DNA of 64,000 nt from Apodemus sylvaticus (GCF_947179515.1 NC_067473.1:129849435-129913434); one strand, 5' to 3'. Positions 33,331-46,414 are shown, counted from the first letter of the stretch. Notes: generated by a model not told the origin, from the letters alone. Numbers and translations: made by a program.

Positions 33331-34879
33331 TGTTGGGATTATATACAAACACTACTGCTCCTGGTTCCCACCACTCTCTGCAAGAGAATATCTCCACCTC
33401 CATCCTTTCTCAGTTCCTCCACATTCTCCTCTGGCAGTCCTCTGACCCTACTGACATCGGGGAAAACATGGTTGTGCTAACTGACACAGAGGCAGAGGAT
33501 GTAAGCGAAGGGGCTGGTCAATGACTCTGGACATCGATAGGAGCATGGGACTTCTGTCCTCATCGATTCCATTTTACTCAGGATTTGAAGCAGGCAAATA
33601 GAGTAAGGCTGGGACTTAGAGAAGAGATGAGTGGCAGATGGTGTTAGACAGGTGGGTTCAGTGAGCTTCCTTGCAGCAGAAAGGGCCTACCTAAAGCTTG
33701 AGGTTGTAAGGAGACTGGGGGTGTACCTCCAACAGAGCCCTGTATAAGGACAGTGGTGATAACCGATCATGGAGATGTAGGAGAGACACGTAGGAAGTCT
33801 TGATAAATTTGGATAAAGAATTTGGATTTTATTCCAGTGAACACTTGGGTAAACTTTCAGTACTTTTAGATCTTACTAAAATCTTGACACTGTAAGAAAG
33901 CAAGAATTAATTTATAAGTGTTCATTAAACTAACAGGTCAAATCTCCTGGTTATTAAGCATCTTTAATTCTTTGAACAGCTCTTAGCATTGCTCCAATAC
34001 CTTCATCTCTAAATTGCTTGTCTCTAGGACGTTGCCCTGTGGATTCAACTTTAAAATTTGTCTCAGACAATGCAGGTGGAAATAGTCATTCAGCTTGTAT
34101 TCCTTGGGCAGAGATGGTACCCTATCACTGTGGCCATAGGTTCAGCATTTTGGAATAATTATAAATATATTTATGTTTTACCATCTTCGAATAAAATATA
34201 GCTGCACACATTTTATAAATGCATGGAAGTTAAAAGATTACATGTGTACCTACCGAACTCTGATGGACAAGCCCAACCAGGCAGCCATTTCTTTAAGCAT
34301 GGAGATTTGTGTGAAGCTAGGACTTCTCTTTAGAAAGGATATTTTTTTTTCTTTCTCTTCCTTGGCATTTTCAGAAAGAGCTGTTTGTCCTCTTCTGAGG
34401 ATGCAAATTATATCGTCATTAACTCAGAAAAAAAAGCTCACAAGCATGCTACCCTACCCATTCAAAGATCTTGGAGTTATAAACCATTTTCCCATGTGAT
34501 AGAAAATATATGATTTTAAGGCTCTTTATTTAAACATTCTTATGAGTGAGTATGTGGGGTTAAGTGAAGAAGGTACTGGAATAAAGCCTTCACTGTAATA
34601 TTTAGATGTGTGATTTTTTATTGTTATATAATATATCAACATCCCTTTATGAAGCTGGGATTTAGTCAGTACAGTATGGCTGGGTGGTTTGTTTAGTGTC
34701 TCTGATAACTTTTTTTAAAAGTTATATTCTGTGATGAACATATATAATCTTTTTATGATGAAACTAAAATTAGACACTATAATTTTTCTTATGTCTGAAA
34801 AGAATTAGTAATTGAAAAATATCCTTTTTTTTTAATCTTTTACTCAGTAAAGGGTCCGCCCACACTTAAGAAATGTCTG
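33331..34879. other. Unique non-coding sequence
   Basis: No gene is supported. A 108-codon plus ORF (34173-34499) is AT-rich and has no recognisable motif. Confidence 0.4.
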
Positions 34880-35215
34880 TGACTTTTCTGGTTGCTGTGA
34901 CAGAATACCTGGCAACAACCACATAAAGAAAGAAGGGTCTATTCTGGCTAGAGGTTTGAAAGTACTGCTGAACAGGGGAGTCCCAGTGGCATATTTTAGG
35001 TCGCTACTCACAGCACATCTTCCATCAGGAAACAAAAGAAGCACTGATAGGTTAACCCCCTTTCTCCGTTTTATTCAGCCTTGAACCCCAGGCCACTGGG
35101 TTGACTCCAGGATTAGGGTCTCTTTTCTCCATTGATCTTCTCTGGAAATATTATCAAAAGCATGCCCAGAGGTATATATCCCTGGCTGATTCTAAATGCA
35201 GCCAAAGTGATTAAC
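34880..35215 (-). repeat. Rodent interspersed repeat, family not named
   Basis: 'gacttttctggttgctgtgacagaatacctggcaac', 'gaagggtctattctggc', 'ccccctttctccgttttattcagccttgaaccccag' and 'gcatgcccagaggtatatatccctggctgattctaaatgcag' follow the order of a very common mouse/rat repeat. Confidence 0.7.
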
Positions 35216-35555
35216 TATGGAGATTAGCCAGCACAGGGAACAAGCAGGGTAGTAAGGTTCTCCTGGTATGCAAGTGTCAAGCCCCTAGAGTTTGAGTTGA
35301 TGGCTCTCTGCCTACAAAACTTTGGAGTGGAGGGTTGGGGAGCGGCTTCCTAAATTTCAATGATTTCAAAAGTAATATGCTAGGAAGAAATAATTGAGTT
35401 TTGGTCATAACATTTAAAGTTGTTTAACTCAGCCTTAGACCTTATAAAATGATAAATGTTTCTCTTCCTAATGTGTTCAACATCTGTGTAGCAAATACAT
35501 GAGTATATTGCTTATTTGACAAGCATTCACTTACTGCAGACCAGAGCTATCTCAT

Positions 35556-35630
35556 TCCCTCTCCTCTTCTTCCTTCTTCCTTCCTCTTTTTCCTCCTCCT
35601 CCTCATTCTTCCTCCACCTCCTCTTCCTTT
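35556..35630. repeat. CCT/TTCC pyrimidine-rich tract
   Basis: Plus-strand pyrimidines dominate for about 75 bp and run up to the 3' end of the neighbouring B3 SINE. Confidence 0.88.
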
Positions 35631-35802
35631 TGTGTATGGGTATGTTGTCTGCATGTATGTCTGTATACCACTTTTGTGCCTGATGTGAGGAGTCCAGAAG
35701 ATAGTATCAGATTCCAGGACTGAAGTTACAGACAGTTGTGAGACACCATGTGGGTGCTGGGAATTGAATCCAGGTCCTCTGGAAAAGCAGTCAGTGCTGG
35801 CC
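35631..35802 (-). repeat. B3 SINE
   Basis: 'tgtgtatgggtatgttgtctgcatgtatgtctgtatacc', 'cagacagttgtgagacaccatgtgggtgctgggaattgaatcc' and 'aggtcctctggaaaagcagtcagtgct' mark a reverse B3. Confidence 0.88.
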
Positions 35803-37633
35803 ATCTTTGTGCTATAGGTACAGATCTTTTTGCTATTTCTTCACAATGCAGAATAGTATCTCTAGTTTATCAGTCTGATACTTAGACACAGGTGACATGC
35901 TTTACCTGAGATCCCAGAATCCTTGGTGACATGGCAACTGTCACACCCCATGGTCAGCCTCCCTGTACTTTCAACCTTACCTCAGACAGCTGTTGGTCAC
36001 TGTTAGAGTTTTGATTTCAGATGCTTTAAACATCAGGATGTAGGACGTCTTGCCCTCGAGTATCTCATAGTTCTACGGGAAGACAGACAACAATCCAATA
36101 GTGACACTAAATGATGAAGTTCCAAAAAAGCAATTACAAAATCTAATAAACCTAGGATGGGACATGTAGAAAATGTGTGTGCTCAGGTGCAAAATGGGCA
36201 TTTGTGTTTCAGTGACTGACAGGCTGCCTTTCTGAGTTATTCTACTCCCCCGCAGTCATTATTATTTGGATTGGGGAGGTGGCTCTCCCTTCAGGCCTAA
36301 GGGAAGGACAGAAAACATCCAACACATCCCTAAGCCCTGGGGATGGGTGGGGTATAGATAACTGGCCCACAGACACTTATTCTCTGCAACTTGCCCAGTT
36401 TTGAACTTCTGCATTAACCACCATCTATTGTATCTATTGTACAAAGAAACTTCTCTGATGAGGTCTGAGAGCTGCAGTAATCTACATGTAGAATTCATAC
36501 ATTTACAAAACTTTGATAGGATAGTCTAAAAGCATTTGGTTTCACCCTTGCTCTTCTAGCAATGCAAAGATAGTTTTAATCAGAACCAAAGCCTGGTGTG
36601 GAGAAGACAATGTAAACTCTTTTATCCAAATCTTACTTTTTATAGTTTCTATTTGATCTCTTGATCTAGACACATTGATATAACATATGGGGAACTTTCT
36701 ATCACAGGATCCCCTTGAATTGAAAAATAAAACTTGAGTTGATACACCAAAGCTCTCTCATTCAGCCTACCTACATAATCTCAAGGCTTCAGAGAATCAC
36801 ATGTCATATAGCACCTTTCTGGACACCAAGTTGGCATCTCACACACAATACCAAAATGTAAACCTGAGCTAATGGCATATCAAAATAGGAGATGCCATCT
36901 TAACTGGTCTCCCATGGTCTGAAAAACTGTGAACTACTTCTGTCTGTTTGCTAGCAAGCATGTCAAGATGGTCACATCTTGACAACTGTGTGTGCTCAAG
37001 TGCCTACGGGAGGCCCACATCTGTGCTTCTCTGGTGTTCACTTTTGTTCTTGATCACAGTAACATGGGGCACAGGCCATCTGCCTAGTATCAAGAAATGC
37101 CCTTAGCAATACCCTGATCTACCCCTGTTAGCATCTTACAGTGAGGATGAGGTTTCAGTCCCAAGTCACCAGGTACTTTACTTTTGAAGGGATGGGAATC
37201 TCCCACATTTTCTTTGCATCAGAATTTCCTTTTCCTAAGAATCTGGAACTGGGACCAAAAGAAAATTAATTTCTCCATGAGAAAATAACTGCTTTCTCCA
37301 CATTCCTGCCTTCTGTCTAGATGGCATGTCAGATCAAGCTCTCCTGCTGGGGGAAGGAATTGAAGTGGGCTGAGCAGCTGTGAGTCAGCTTTCCACAACT
37401 GTAACAGATACCTGAGATAAGCTGTGTGGAGAGATAAAAAGCTCCCGTTAACTCGCAGTCTTTGTCCTAATCAGGAACTTTATTACTTTGGGCGAGTGGC
37501 TCATAATATCACTTGATGGCAGACACATGGGCAGAATGCAACTCCGCTCTCCATGGCTTGTTAGCAAAAGAGAAGAGAAAGAGGCTAGAGTTCTACGCCA
37601 AACCTTTGATACTCAGGAGACTTCCTTCTAGAC
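35803..37633. other. Mostly unique sequence with one ancient repeat relic
   Basis: At 36046-36110 'gtcttgccctcgagtatctcatagttctacgggaagacagacaa' resembles the tail part of the ancient repeat at 30040 ('gccctcaaggagctcatagtctagtgggggagacagacaa'). The remainder is not recognised. Confidence 0.4.
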
Positions 37634-37820
37634 CAGTGTTTCTCAGCCCACAGGGGTCAGACATCAGGTGTCCTACATATCAGATAGCTACATTATGCTT
37701 CATGACAGCAGCAAAATTACAGTTATGAAATAGCAGCAAAAGACTTGCATGGTTGGGAGACACCACAATATGAGGAACCGTATTGAAGGGTTACAGCATT
37801 GGGAAAGTGGAGAACCACTG
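37634..37820 (+). mobile_element. URR1-like hAT-Charlie nonautonomous DNA transposon
   Basis: The left end cagtgtttctcagcc and right end ggagaaccactg are inverted. The interior contains 'gcaaaattacagttatgaaatagcagcaaaa' and 'accacaatatgaggaaccgtattgaagggttacagc', as in the element at 10613 in the opposite orientation. The flanking 8-mers ttctagac and aactggag match only partly. Confidence 0.78.
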
Positions 37821-39974
37821 AACTGGAGCTTAACTCTCAGAGTTCTCACTACCTCCCAGTAGCCCCACAGGTTGAGGACCATGACTTTATCACATGGTCT
37901 TTGGAGGATATTCCACAACCAAACTACAGCACAGGGCCAAGAAGCCTTCATTATGGGAGACAGGATCTCCTGGGTTAAAGGTTTCCTTTGAGGTCCTAGT
38001 AAAGTGCTTTCTTGCTCAGGAATCCATTGCCCACCTCTATATTCTCATACAGTTCTCTTTGTGTTCATTTCTTAGTTGACCGGCTTGTTAAAGGCAAGCT
38101 TAGTGCTGAAGAATCTTTTTAGACACCTTATCTTTAATAAGCAATGAAACCCTTCACCACACTCCCAAGCTTACCACCTCCTTGAAAGCAGGCTGCATCC
38201 CATCCCCCACCACACCTGGCTATCCCTGTGCGCAGGGACCACCCTCTCTTACGTTCAAGCAGCAATGTGGCATCAATCCAGAGAAGAAAAGAAAGAAAAG
38301 CACGAAGAAGTTTTAGTTTGAGAGAAAGTAGCAGGCATTTCCTAGAAATAGCTCTGACCCAAACCCAGCCGGAGCAGATTCATCCGGAGGAATTATAAAC
38401 AGAAATCACACCCTGAGTGCTATAATTAAAATAAACTAGATTTTAGAGGAAATTCTTCCTTAGGAAAAACAGAGTCTGGAGAGCAGTTCAGTCAGTCTTC
38501 CTAAGCGTTGAGGAAAACAATTATCAGATTTGTGGTTTGCAGTCTTTAACCTTTTGCAAAACAATCTGATCAATGTAAAAATAAAACTCAAGAACTCCCC
38601 ACGCACACCCCAGGCTGAGAATGAGCTTGTGTGGAGGTCACTGGGGTTCCAGAGTATGCAATGTTCCCCTCTGGAGTCCGGCCTCCACCCAACACGTGCC
38701 TTTTAAATAATCATCCAATTCAATTCAGCCTTTGTCATTATGATTTGGTCTTAATACTCTGTATGTTAATATTCTCTGTATCCATATTTCATCTTCCGAC
38801 CTCTTGTCTGATTGCACTATTTATAGCCAGGGATATGAGTCCCTGGTACCTTTAACAGGATTAATATAAAGGAAATGGGCTTTATTAGTTTGGATTTGTT
38901 TTATTAGCATTCTACGGTTTGATTAGAATGAGAGAGTCTTGTTTGCCTAGCAGAAGTAAAAACAACATAAAACGAAGTAAACGGAATCTCAATGTATTAT
39001 TGATAGAACACAAAGACGTTTCTCCACAGCTGCATTGTAAGTACAAAGGTCCTTGTACCCGACAATAGAGGAGAGCAAAGACACTTTTAATTTATCTCCT
39101 TCAACTGCTTTTAGTTGCTTTGCAGACATCGCTAGTTAAGTGAAGGACATCGTCTTCCTTTAAAGGGAATTTAGAGAGGAAGGTACCAAAATATACCAGA
39201 CAACTATATTGAAATATTTACCATTTGTTGATTTGGGACATCGACTGAATGACAGATTTCAGCATAATATTTGCAGAGGGAAAAAGAGAATTTTCCATGA
39301 GTATCTAGAATGTTATTTTGCTTGGGTGTAGGTTTAAAAAAATTTACATCTGAGAATATGGAAAGTTAATCTTGGACTGGGGGAGAATTCTGAGAATATC
39401 AACATATCCTGTCAACAGAACTCTCCAAATGATTAGCAGTAAAGCAAAAGGATTGATGAGAGGTGCATTCCCTCACCCTCACCTCCACCCCGCACCCTGA
39501 ACTTTTGCAAAATAATTTGAGATGTTTTGTAGAATTGCCTAAATGGCAAAGGTGGGTGTGGCTCTGGGTGTGCCATTTAAGTATACATGCAATTAGAAGC
39601 AGGCTGGTGCACTGTTTTCTACCCTCAGCATCTCCAACTCCCACCTTTTAATACATTTAGAAACTTATTATCAACTTGGAGATGTTCCCTGTAAACATCA
39701 CTTTAAACAAATGCCTGTCATTAATTAAAATTAGCACACCAAGAACAGAAAGCGATCGATCTGAAGTTTTCCCTTGTTTTTCTTTCCTCCCTCCATTTGC
39801 TGGTTTGCTTGCTTCCCCGGCCCCCAACTGTCCCCCATTTAGGATTTGAAGGTTTGAGGGAGTAGGGAATTTATTCATTACTTCAATGGAAAGAGTATCT
39901 AGTAGACAAAGCCAAACAATACAGATGCTGTTCTATTTGTTTAGCAAAGAAGGTTTTACCACTCAAGAGAACCA
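37821..39974. other. Unique non-coding sequence
   Basis: This is 2.1 kb with no recognisable transposon. The part at about 38870-39200 is AT-rich, free of simple repeats and rich in words such as TTTAATTTAT and TTTGCAGA, and reads like a conserved non-coding element. No coding signal is seen. Confidence 0.45.
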
Positions 39975-40110
39975 TCTTAAAGATGGAGGAGGCTCCAGCT
40001 GTGGTCTCAGGGGCCTGCAATCCTACCACAGAGGAGGCTCAAGTGGCAGGATTACATATTCAAGGCCAGCCTGTGCTACAAAGAAAGATCTCTCACAAAA
40101 CAATTAAAAA
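39975..40110 (+). repeat. B1 SINE, old
   Basis: 'ctgcaatcctaccacagaggaggctcaagtggcagg' and 'ttcaaggccagcctgtgctacaaag' follow B1 order. An A-rich tail leads into the next tract. Confidence 0.75.
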
Positions 40111-40175
40111 AGAAGGGTGGGAGGGAGGGAGGGGAGAAGGGAGGGAAGGAAGGACAGAGGGAAGAAGGAAGTCTA
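40111..40175. repeat. GGGA/GGAA polypurine tract
   Basis: A purine-rich tract of about 65 bp sits at the 3' end of the B1. Confidence 0.9.
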
Positions 40176-40437
40176 ATGAATACTATCTAGGGTGTTTTTA
40201 AAGTATGTTTATTTTATGAAGGGATTCAGAAAATATAAGGCCTCATAATTGTCCTTTTACTAAGATAGAGCAAGGCATTCTGAGCATGAAAATACCTAAT
40301 TATTCATAATAGTCTAGAAATAAAGGAAAGGTATCCTTGGTAATCACAAAACAGTTTAAAAGTTTGCCTCTGCCACTCAGAAGACTGTGTACTTCTGTAT
40401 TCTGTCTCAATATTCTCATCTGTGCAGTGAATAGAGG

Positions 40438-40660
40438 CCCGGCATAGTAATGCATGCCTGCAATCCCAGCACTGGGAGGTGGAGACAGGTGGACCCCTAG
40501 AGTACAGTGGCTAGCCAACCTGACTTATTTGGTACATCCTAAGCTATTAAGAGAACTTACCTCCAAAAGATGGACAGTGCCTGAGGAACGATGCCCAAGG
40601 TTTTCCCCACAATATGCATACGCATGTGCACCCACAGTCACATAAACATGCATACACTCA
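40438..40660 (+). repeat. B4/RSINE1-type SINE, right part
   Basis: 'ccggcatagtaatgcatgcctgcaatcccagcactgggaggtggagacagg' is the B1-like half. A 'ggctagccaacctgacttat' part and a CATG/CACA-rich tail to about 40660 follow. Confidence 0.72.
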
Positions 40661-41544
40661 AACCAAGTAAAATATTACTTATGAATGAAAAATGTGCTTT
40701 ACCCAGTACTCCATGCCTATGTATTGTGAGAATGAAAGTTGATGCTGTCCTAAACTTTACCCTCACAGGTTTCCCAGCTTGGCTAGGATTGCAAATTTGA
40801 CCATTTTATTGCCCCTGGTATCATGACTGAGTATTATGGAGTATGGAGGGTTGAAATTTGTATTGTAGACAATTTCAATGACCTGAATCATTTTTTGGAA
40901 CTAATTCAATATCTAACCATATCTTCCATTGTATATTTTATCTTTTCAATTTCACTAAAGTATAACTAAAAAATAAAATCACATTTAAAAAATAGTGATA
41001 AATTAGATCTATGTATTTACTGTGAAATAATTATCACAATCAAGCCAATTGCTATTCTAATGCCTTGCTTAGACACTTTTCATGAATAAATGCTTGAGAT
41101 ATACCTTGTAGTAGATTTCTCGTATACAGTGTGATACTGTGTGTATCAACTATGTTTACCATATGGACATTAGCTCTCAAAACATCATTCACAAATGCCC
41201 TTAACCTGGTCATCTTTTAGTCAAAAATGGTGTGGCACATATCCTTTCCTTTATTCCAGATGGAGCAAAAAATAAAATGATATTAGCTTGAAAGTATTTG
41301 TAAAGGGCTAGCATAGATTAATTGTCAAACCCAGAGACACTTTCTGTTGGCTGATTCTCCCTAGTATACCCGAGGGAAAGAATGGACAGAAATCTACCAT
41401 ATTTATGTTAAGATTCTGATATATAAAATTTATTGGCAAATGTTTCAAATATTTCTTAAAGTGAAAGTAAGCAATTCCTATCCTACACAGCATCAGAGTA
41501 TTAGTCTAGAGTTCAATTGTTGTCGTTGTGTAGTTTTCGTTTTG
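40661..41544. other. Unique AT-rich non-coding sequence
   Basis: I recognise no gene or repeat. Confidence 0.4.
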
Positions 41545-41695
41545 TCATCTTGATAGTTAATATTGTCAACTTGATGAATTCTACAGTCACCTAGGAGACA
41601 GACCTCAGAGTCTGTCTCTGAAGAAGCCTTTAGGCTGGGTTAACTGTGGTGGGAAGACTGTAGGGAGCACCATACCATGGGCTAAGCTGTAGAAC
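41545..41695 (+). repeat. Rodent interspersed repeat, same family as 34880-35215
   Basis: 'gatagttaatattgtcaacttgatgaattctacagtcacctaggagac' and 'tgtggtgggaagactg...caccataccatgggctaag' match the plus sense of the family seen in reverse at 34880. Confidence 0.65.
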
Positions 41696-41696
41696 A

Positions 41697-41825
41697 TTTT
41701 TTAAGTGTGCACCTACTGTGTGCCTGAGATGATGGTTGGGTGTGGTCAATATATGAATGCACAGACTAGTCAAAACGTGGTCCCTGTGCTTCTGGAATTC
41801 AGGATCTAGCTTTTAAAGAAGTCAC
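41697..41825 (+). repeat. Ancient mammalian repeat relic
   Basis: 'gtgtgcacctactgtgtgcctgagatgatgg' and 'gtggtccctgtgcttctggaattcaggatctag' match the 'gcacctactatgtgccaggc...gtccctgccctcatggagctt' motif. A second piece, 'ggggtgacaaaacagtgagcaagaaagag' at 42050-42080, has the same flavour. Confidence 0.6.
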
Positions 41826-42400
41826 AGATTCTATTTAGAAAGACACTATATGGGTCTGTGCTGTCTAATATGAACAGAAGTGAATGTTTCAACTCAAACC
41901 ACTACAAATGAAATTAAATAAAATATCACCTCTTCAGCATCATGAGTATCCTCAGACTCAACATGGTAACATTAGCTGGTAACTGATGGTCTAGGTGCTA
42001 CAGACACAGCGCACATCTGTTTTCACCAAGTGTCAAGTGTCTTGGAGTCTGGGGTGACAAAACAGTGAGCAAGAAAGAGTGGCCACAGAACTCTCCTGTA
42101 AGCAGTCCAAGCAGTACACACAAGATGAGAAGAAAGTCAGGGAGCTTGTCCTGAGGAGACAGGTACAGACTGGGCTTAGGAAAAGTTATTAGCATCTTCC
42201 TACATCACTGAATGAGAGATCTCCAGTGTTATCCTGCAGTGACTGAGTGAGCACCGTGAAGTTTCCAAAAATGGTTAAGCCAGGGACCTCTCTCACAGAG
42301 AGAAGTTCAATACTGTGAAATCATTTTATGCTGACTTGGCCAAACTTCTGAAGGAATTTTGGGATCCTCACAAAAAATGTCAGTTATTTTACACACAAAG

Positions 42401-42409
42401 TGTGTGTGT

Positions 42410-42441
<32 letters not shown>
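42401..42441. repeat. (GT)n microsatellite
   Basis: Twenty GT units with one interruption. Confidence 0.97.
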
Positions 42442-43084
42442 AGTTTTAATGTGTGTATGCAATTATAATGAAATTGTAATTTCAACTCTGCTGGAAAACA
42501 ACCATTTTTTTTTCTGCATGTTACCTTTGAATTTTGTAAACATCTCAAGATATTTTGTAGCCATATCCAGAAACAGATTCTAGGACTTCCTTCTTTCATT
42601 TTTTCTTTTAAAAAGTCATAAGCCCTCATGAATTTGTAGTCTTCTATCTACTTCTTAAGAGAAGCCTGTTAAACTCGTTAACTCTTCTAACAAATATGCA
42701 GCTCCAATGTAATTACACACTGACAAAAAAAAAAAATCACAGTGACCCAGTAGTATTCAAATTTAATAACCATTGGAGCATTGGGTGAGTTATAGGGATG
42801 TGGTAGATTATTGGAAAGTAAAAGGAATTTAAAATGAATTGGCAGCCATGGTTGGAATGAAACTTCTAAACACCAGTAATATGAGATTCGATTTGGATAC
42901 ATTTAGTTGTTATAGGCAATCAATGAGAAATGTGACTATTTCCCTCCAAAGACTTGACTATATTTAAGTTTTAAAAAATACACAGGGGTTGGGACCTTGC
43001 AAATATCTGTGACTATAGTTTCTCAATAAAAATTTAGGAGATATTTTTGTCTGGGTTCCCAGGTCCCCATCTGTATTCATGACT
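42442..43084. other. Unique AT-rich non-coding sequence
   Basis: I recognise no gene or repeat. Confidence 0.4.
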
Positions 43085-43395
43085 TTTCTGTTGCTGTGTT
43101 GAAACATCATGCCCACAGCAACTTACAGAAGTGTTTATTTGGGCTTAGGACTCCATCATGGCAGGGAGGCATAGCAGCAGACACAGGCATGGCAGCGGGA
43201 GCAGGAGGTGAGCGTTCAAATCCCAAACTATAACCGTAAAGCAGAAAGAGCAAACTCTTTAATCTCTTTAGCAGCCATTTAATCTCAAAGCCAGCCCTAG
43301 TGACCAAGGCCATACCACCTAAATCTACAGAAACAGCCCCAGCAACTTGGGGACCAAGCATTCGAATGCCTGAGACCATGGGGAACAGCTCTCAC
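43085..43395 (-). repeat. Rodent interspersed repeat, family not named
   Basis: 'gttgctgtgttgaaacatcatgcccacagcaactta', 'tccatcatggcagggaggcatagcagcag' and 'caacttggggaccaagcattcgaatgcctgag' are the landmarks of a common rodent repeat. Confidence 0.68.
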
Positions 43396-43944
43396 TGAGA
43401 ACACCACATTGCTTTGAGTTTCTTCATTACTTCCTAAGCTAGGTTAGCTTCATTACAGAGAAAATGAAATGACAGTCCCACCTGAAAATGACTTCTGGGT
43501 GGCAGCCAGGGGGAAGGGGTGATGCAGTAAGCAGAAGGCTGTTAGTCCCTTACCATTTTGGTTGGAAGTAGAAGGATGTGATCTGCTCTCTTCTAACAAG
43601 ACCATTTGTTCTAACAAGAGCCTCAGTAGGAAGGATATTCAAACTCACAGAGAGCATCTGCTGAAATGCCCGAGCAGAAGTCGCAGGACACTTCAGTGCA
43701 GATCAGGTCACAACTCTCACTGAAGCAACCATGACACACTTGAGTTTGTTTGGTTGTTTTTGGTTTTGTTTGTTGGTTTTTTGGTTTAATGAAAAGTCCA
43801 TATGTCTTTGTCAGTCTCCCTTCTCACTCAAGTACTCTGGATAACACATGAAGTATTGCTAGTATGCACTTAGGAATTCCAAGGTGCAGAATGCATCCAG
43901 AGGTGCTGTTCTCTATTCTGCAGAGCTGCACAACAGGGACAAGG
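43396..43944. other. Unique non-coding sequence
   Basis: A TTTGG/TTTTG-rich patch lies at 43746-43788. Nothing else is recognised. Confidence 0.4.
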
Positions 43945-44343
43945 GGAGAGCTCAGTCAATAAAGCACTTGTAGCATCAGCATGAGGGTGTGAATTTGATA
44001 CCTAGGTTCTTCATAAAATCAGACTGGTGCTGGGGAGGAGGAGACAGGAGGATCCCAAGGAGTAACTGGCCAACCAGAGTAGCTGAATAGGTGAACTCTA
44101 AGCTAAAGAGACCCTGTCTTAAAAAAAAAAAAAAGAACCAAGGTGAATAATTCCTGATGTGCTTTGTCCAAGGTTTCTCTGCATGAGCATGCACACACAT
44201 GTGCATCTACACATTCCCATACGTGCACTACACACACATGCACACACACACATGCACACACATATACACATACACACATACACACACGTGCACATGCACA
44301 CGCGCACACACATGCACATGCATATGCACACACATACACACAA
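43945..44343 (+). repeat. B4/RSINE1-type SINE with long CA tail
   Basis: 'ggagagctcagtcaataaagcacttgtagcatcagcatgagg', 'gtgctggggaggaggagacaggaggatccc', 'aactggccaaccagagtagctgaataggtgaac' and 'gaccctgtcttaaaaaa' are in order. A CA/CATG tail of about 150 bp (44189-44342) follows and creates His/Thr- and Cys/Val-rich ORFs. Confidence 0.85.
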
Positions 44344-45284
44344 AATAGAAGTATGCACTACAGATATAAACAGCAATATCTGAATATTTTCTGGAAACAT
44401 CCATTAGCTCTGGAAGGACAGTTCCCCTTGTGTGTCTCTGAGAAAAGGTGGGTGGTTTACAGCTTGCAGGTTACAGGCTGCCAAGATCTGCAAGTCCTGA
44501 ATGCGATCACAGGATCTTTGAGTCTATTGACTGAGTGGACAACACGAACAGGTACGCTGCTCAAATCCAGTTAAACAAGGCTTTAAACTTCGAGAGAGCA
44601 AGGTGATAAATGTTTTAGCCATTCTAGAACATTTAATCTTTGCCACAGCTACTCAAGGCCTAGACTGCAAAGAGCAGCCATCAATGCTGTGGGCATGGGA
44701 CTAATCTAATAAACTCCTATGTACAGCTGCTGAAGTCGGAATGTCATAGAACTTCATGTGTCAGGAAACAGTACTCCTAGTTTGATTATTTTTCCCATAT
44801 CTATTAATATAAAAGCCATTCTTCCACTTGTATGCTGTCTAACCACATGGCTGGCTGGAGTCAACCTATACCCTGCAATTTTCCCACCCCCACTTTAAAA
44901 GTTTTCTTTGAGCTGCTTAAGGATTTTTCTTGAAATTTCTTTTACCTTATCATTAATCACTCTGGCAAATATTTTTAGGTGGGAAAAGAAAAAAACTACA
45001 TAATTATCCAAGTTGTCCCAAGCTGAGTAGAAGGCTTGGATTGAAATAGTTTACCATAGCTGGCAGGACCGGAAGTTTGCTGGCCAGCTGTGAGATGGAA
45101 ACAGCTCTCACCATCTGAGCTTTCTCTCTAGGCACATACTTACCACCTCCTTTATACTGACTGGTTTTATCCAGTGGGCTGTAACCTGGGCATAGGTACA
45201 CTAGATCTAGGAGGCAGAAAGGTTAACAATAACTGGGCCTAGGACTGAGCCATGGGCATTGCAAGAATACAGGACAGGAGAGAA
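44344..45284. other. Unique non-coding sequence
   Basis: I recognise no gene or repeat. Confidence 0.4.
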
Positions 45285-45452
45285 AGGAGGCTCAGGGAGA
45301 TAACTGAGTGGAAAGAGACTTACTGCTAGGTCTGAGGGCCTGAGTTCAATCTTAGGAACTCATAGGGGGTGAACTGAGTACTTCATTGTCCTGTGACCTT
45401 AACTCCATGGTGCATATACCCCAACACACATACAAATACATAGATGCATACA
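45285..45452 (+). repeat. tRNA-derived SINE, B4/B3 type
   Basis: 'ggctcagggagataactgagtggaaagagacttactgctaggtctgagggcctgagttcaatc' is the head. 'cattgtcctgtgaccttaactcca' and a CACA-rich tail lead into the GATA array. Confidence 0.7.
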
Positions 45453-45457
45453 GATAA

Positions 45458-45501
<44 letters not shown>

Positions 45502-45531
45502 TAGATAGACGATACAGATAGTAGATAGATG

Positions 45532-45590
<59 letters not shown>

Positions 45591-45659
45591 AGATAGATAG
45601 ATGATAGATGATATAGATAGATACTAGATAGATGGTAGATAGTAAAATAGATTAGATAA

Positions 45660-45697
<38 letters not shown>

Positions 45698-45724
45698 GAC
45701 AGATATATAGTAGATAGATGATAG
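45453..45724. repeat. (GATA)n array, about 270 bp
   Basis: Several perfect GATA runs are separated by GATGATA, ACGATA and GTAGATA interruptions. The 140-codon Ile/Tyr/Leu/Ser minus-strand ORF (45805-45383) is an artefact of this array. Confidence 0.97.
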
Positions 45725-46414
45725 GCAGAGTAAAAGAAGAATAAAAAGGTAGCGCAATTTTAATTGTAGAATAAATGAACAGAGGAAGAGCAGAGCCAAC
45801 AGCATAAGTCAGTACTGAAAATGAGGCAAATGCAGTTTTGAAGAACGCGAAGGGGTGGGGGTGAGAGAAGGGAAGAAGAGAGAATGGTGGTAAGAGAGAG
45901 AGCTCTCCCAGCAGTGCTAAATAAGAGGATGGATAAGCACTTTATAACCGAGAAGAGAGAGAGAGGAGTGACCTTTCAAAGGCTCTTCAGAAGTATACAA
46001 AGGGTGAGAGCCAACTCTGGATTTGCCATGAGAAGGTCAGAACAGGTGCAAGGGAGTTTAGGGACAGGGCTATGGCTTAAGATGGTGGGTATGGGAACAC
46101 ATTTTTTTTCATTAATAAGAATAAGCTAATACCAAAAGAACTAATTAATGCTGTAAGAAAGGCAAGGGGCAGACATGCAGAGACTCTGGGGTCCAGAAAC
46201 AACTGCTGAGGTTTGCCTTAGCAGTTTCAGCTGGCTGCAAAAGCAGAGAACTTTTCTAGATGTGAGCTGACTGACTGCCCCAACTCCATGTTTGCTTCTA
46301 TACACTGTTGAAGGGTGCAGAAAGGAGCAGAATTGGTCCTCTGTGAGAAGCCGTTATTAAGTGATAACAAATTATTAGACAGTTTAGAATTTAATTGCTT
46401 TTTAAAATCTATTT
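45725..46414. other. Unique non-coding sequence
   Basis: Purine-rich at 45850-45975. I recognise no gene. Confidence 0.4.

Noticed and set aside
45453..45724. CRISPR-like array
   Set aside because: The periodic units are 4-bp microsatellite repeats without spacers, and the genome is mammalian.
45383..45805. 140-codon minus-strand ORF
   Set aside because: It is a translation of the GATA array with short flanks.
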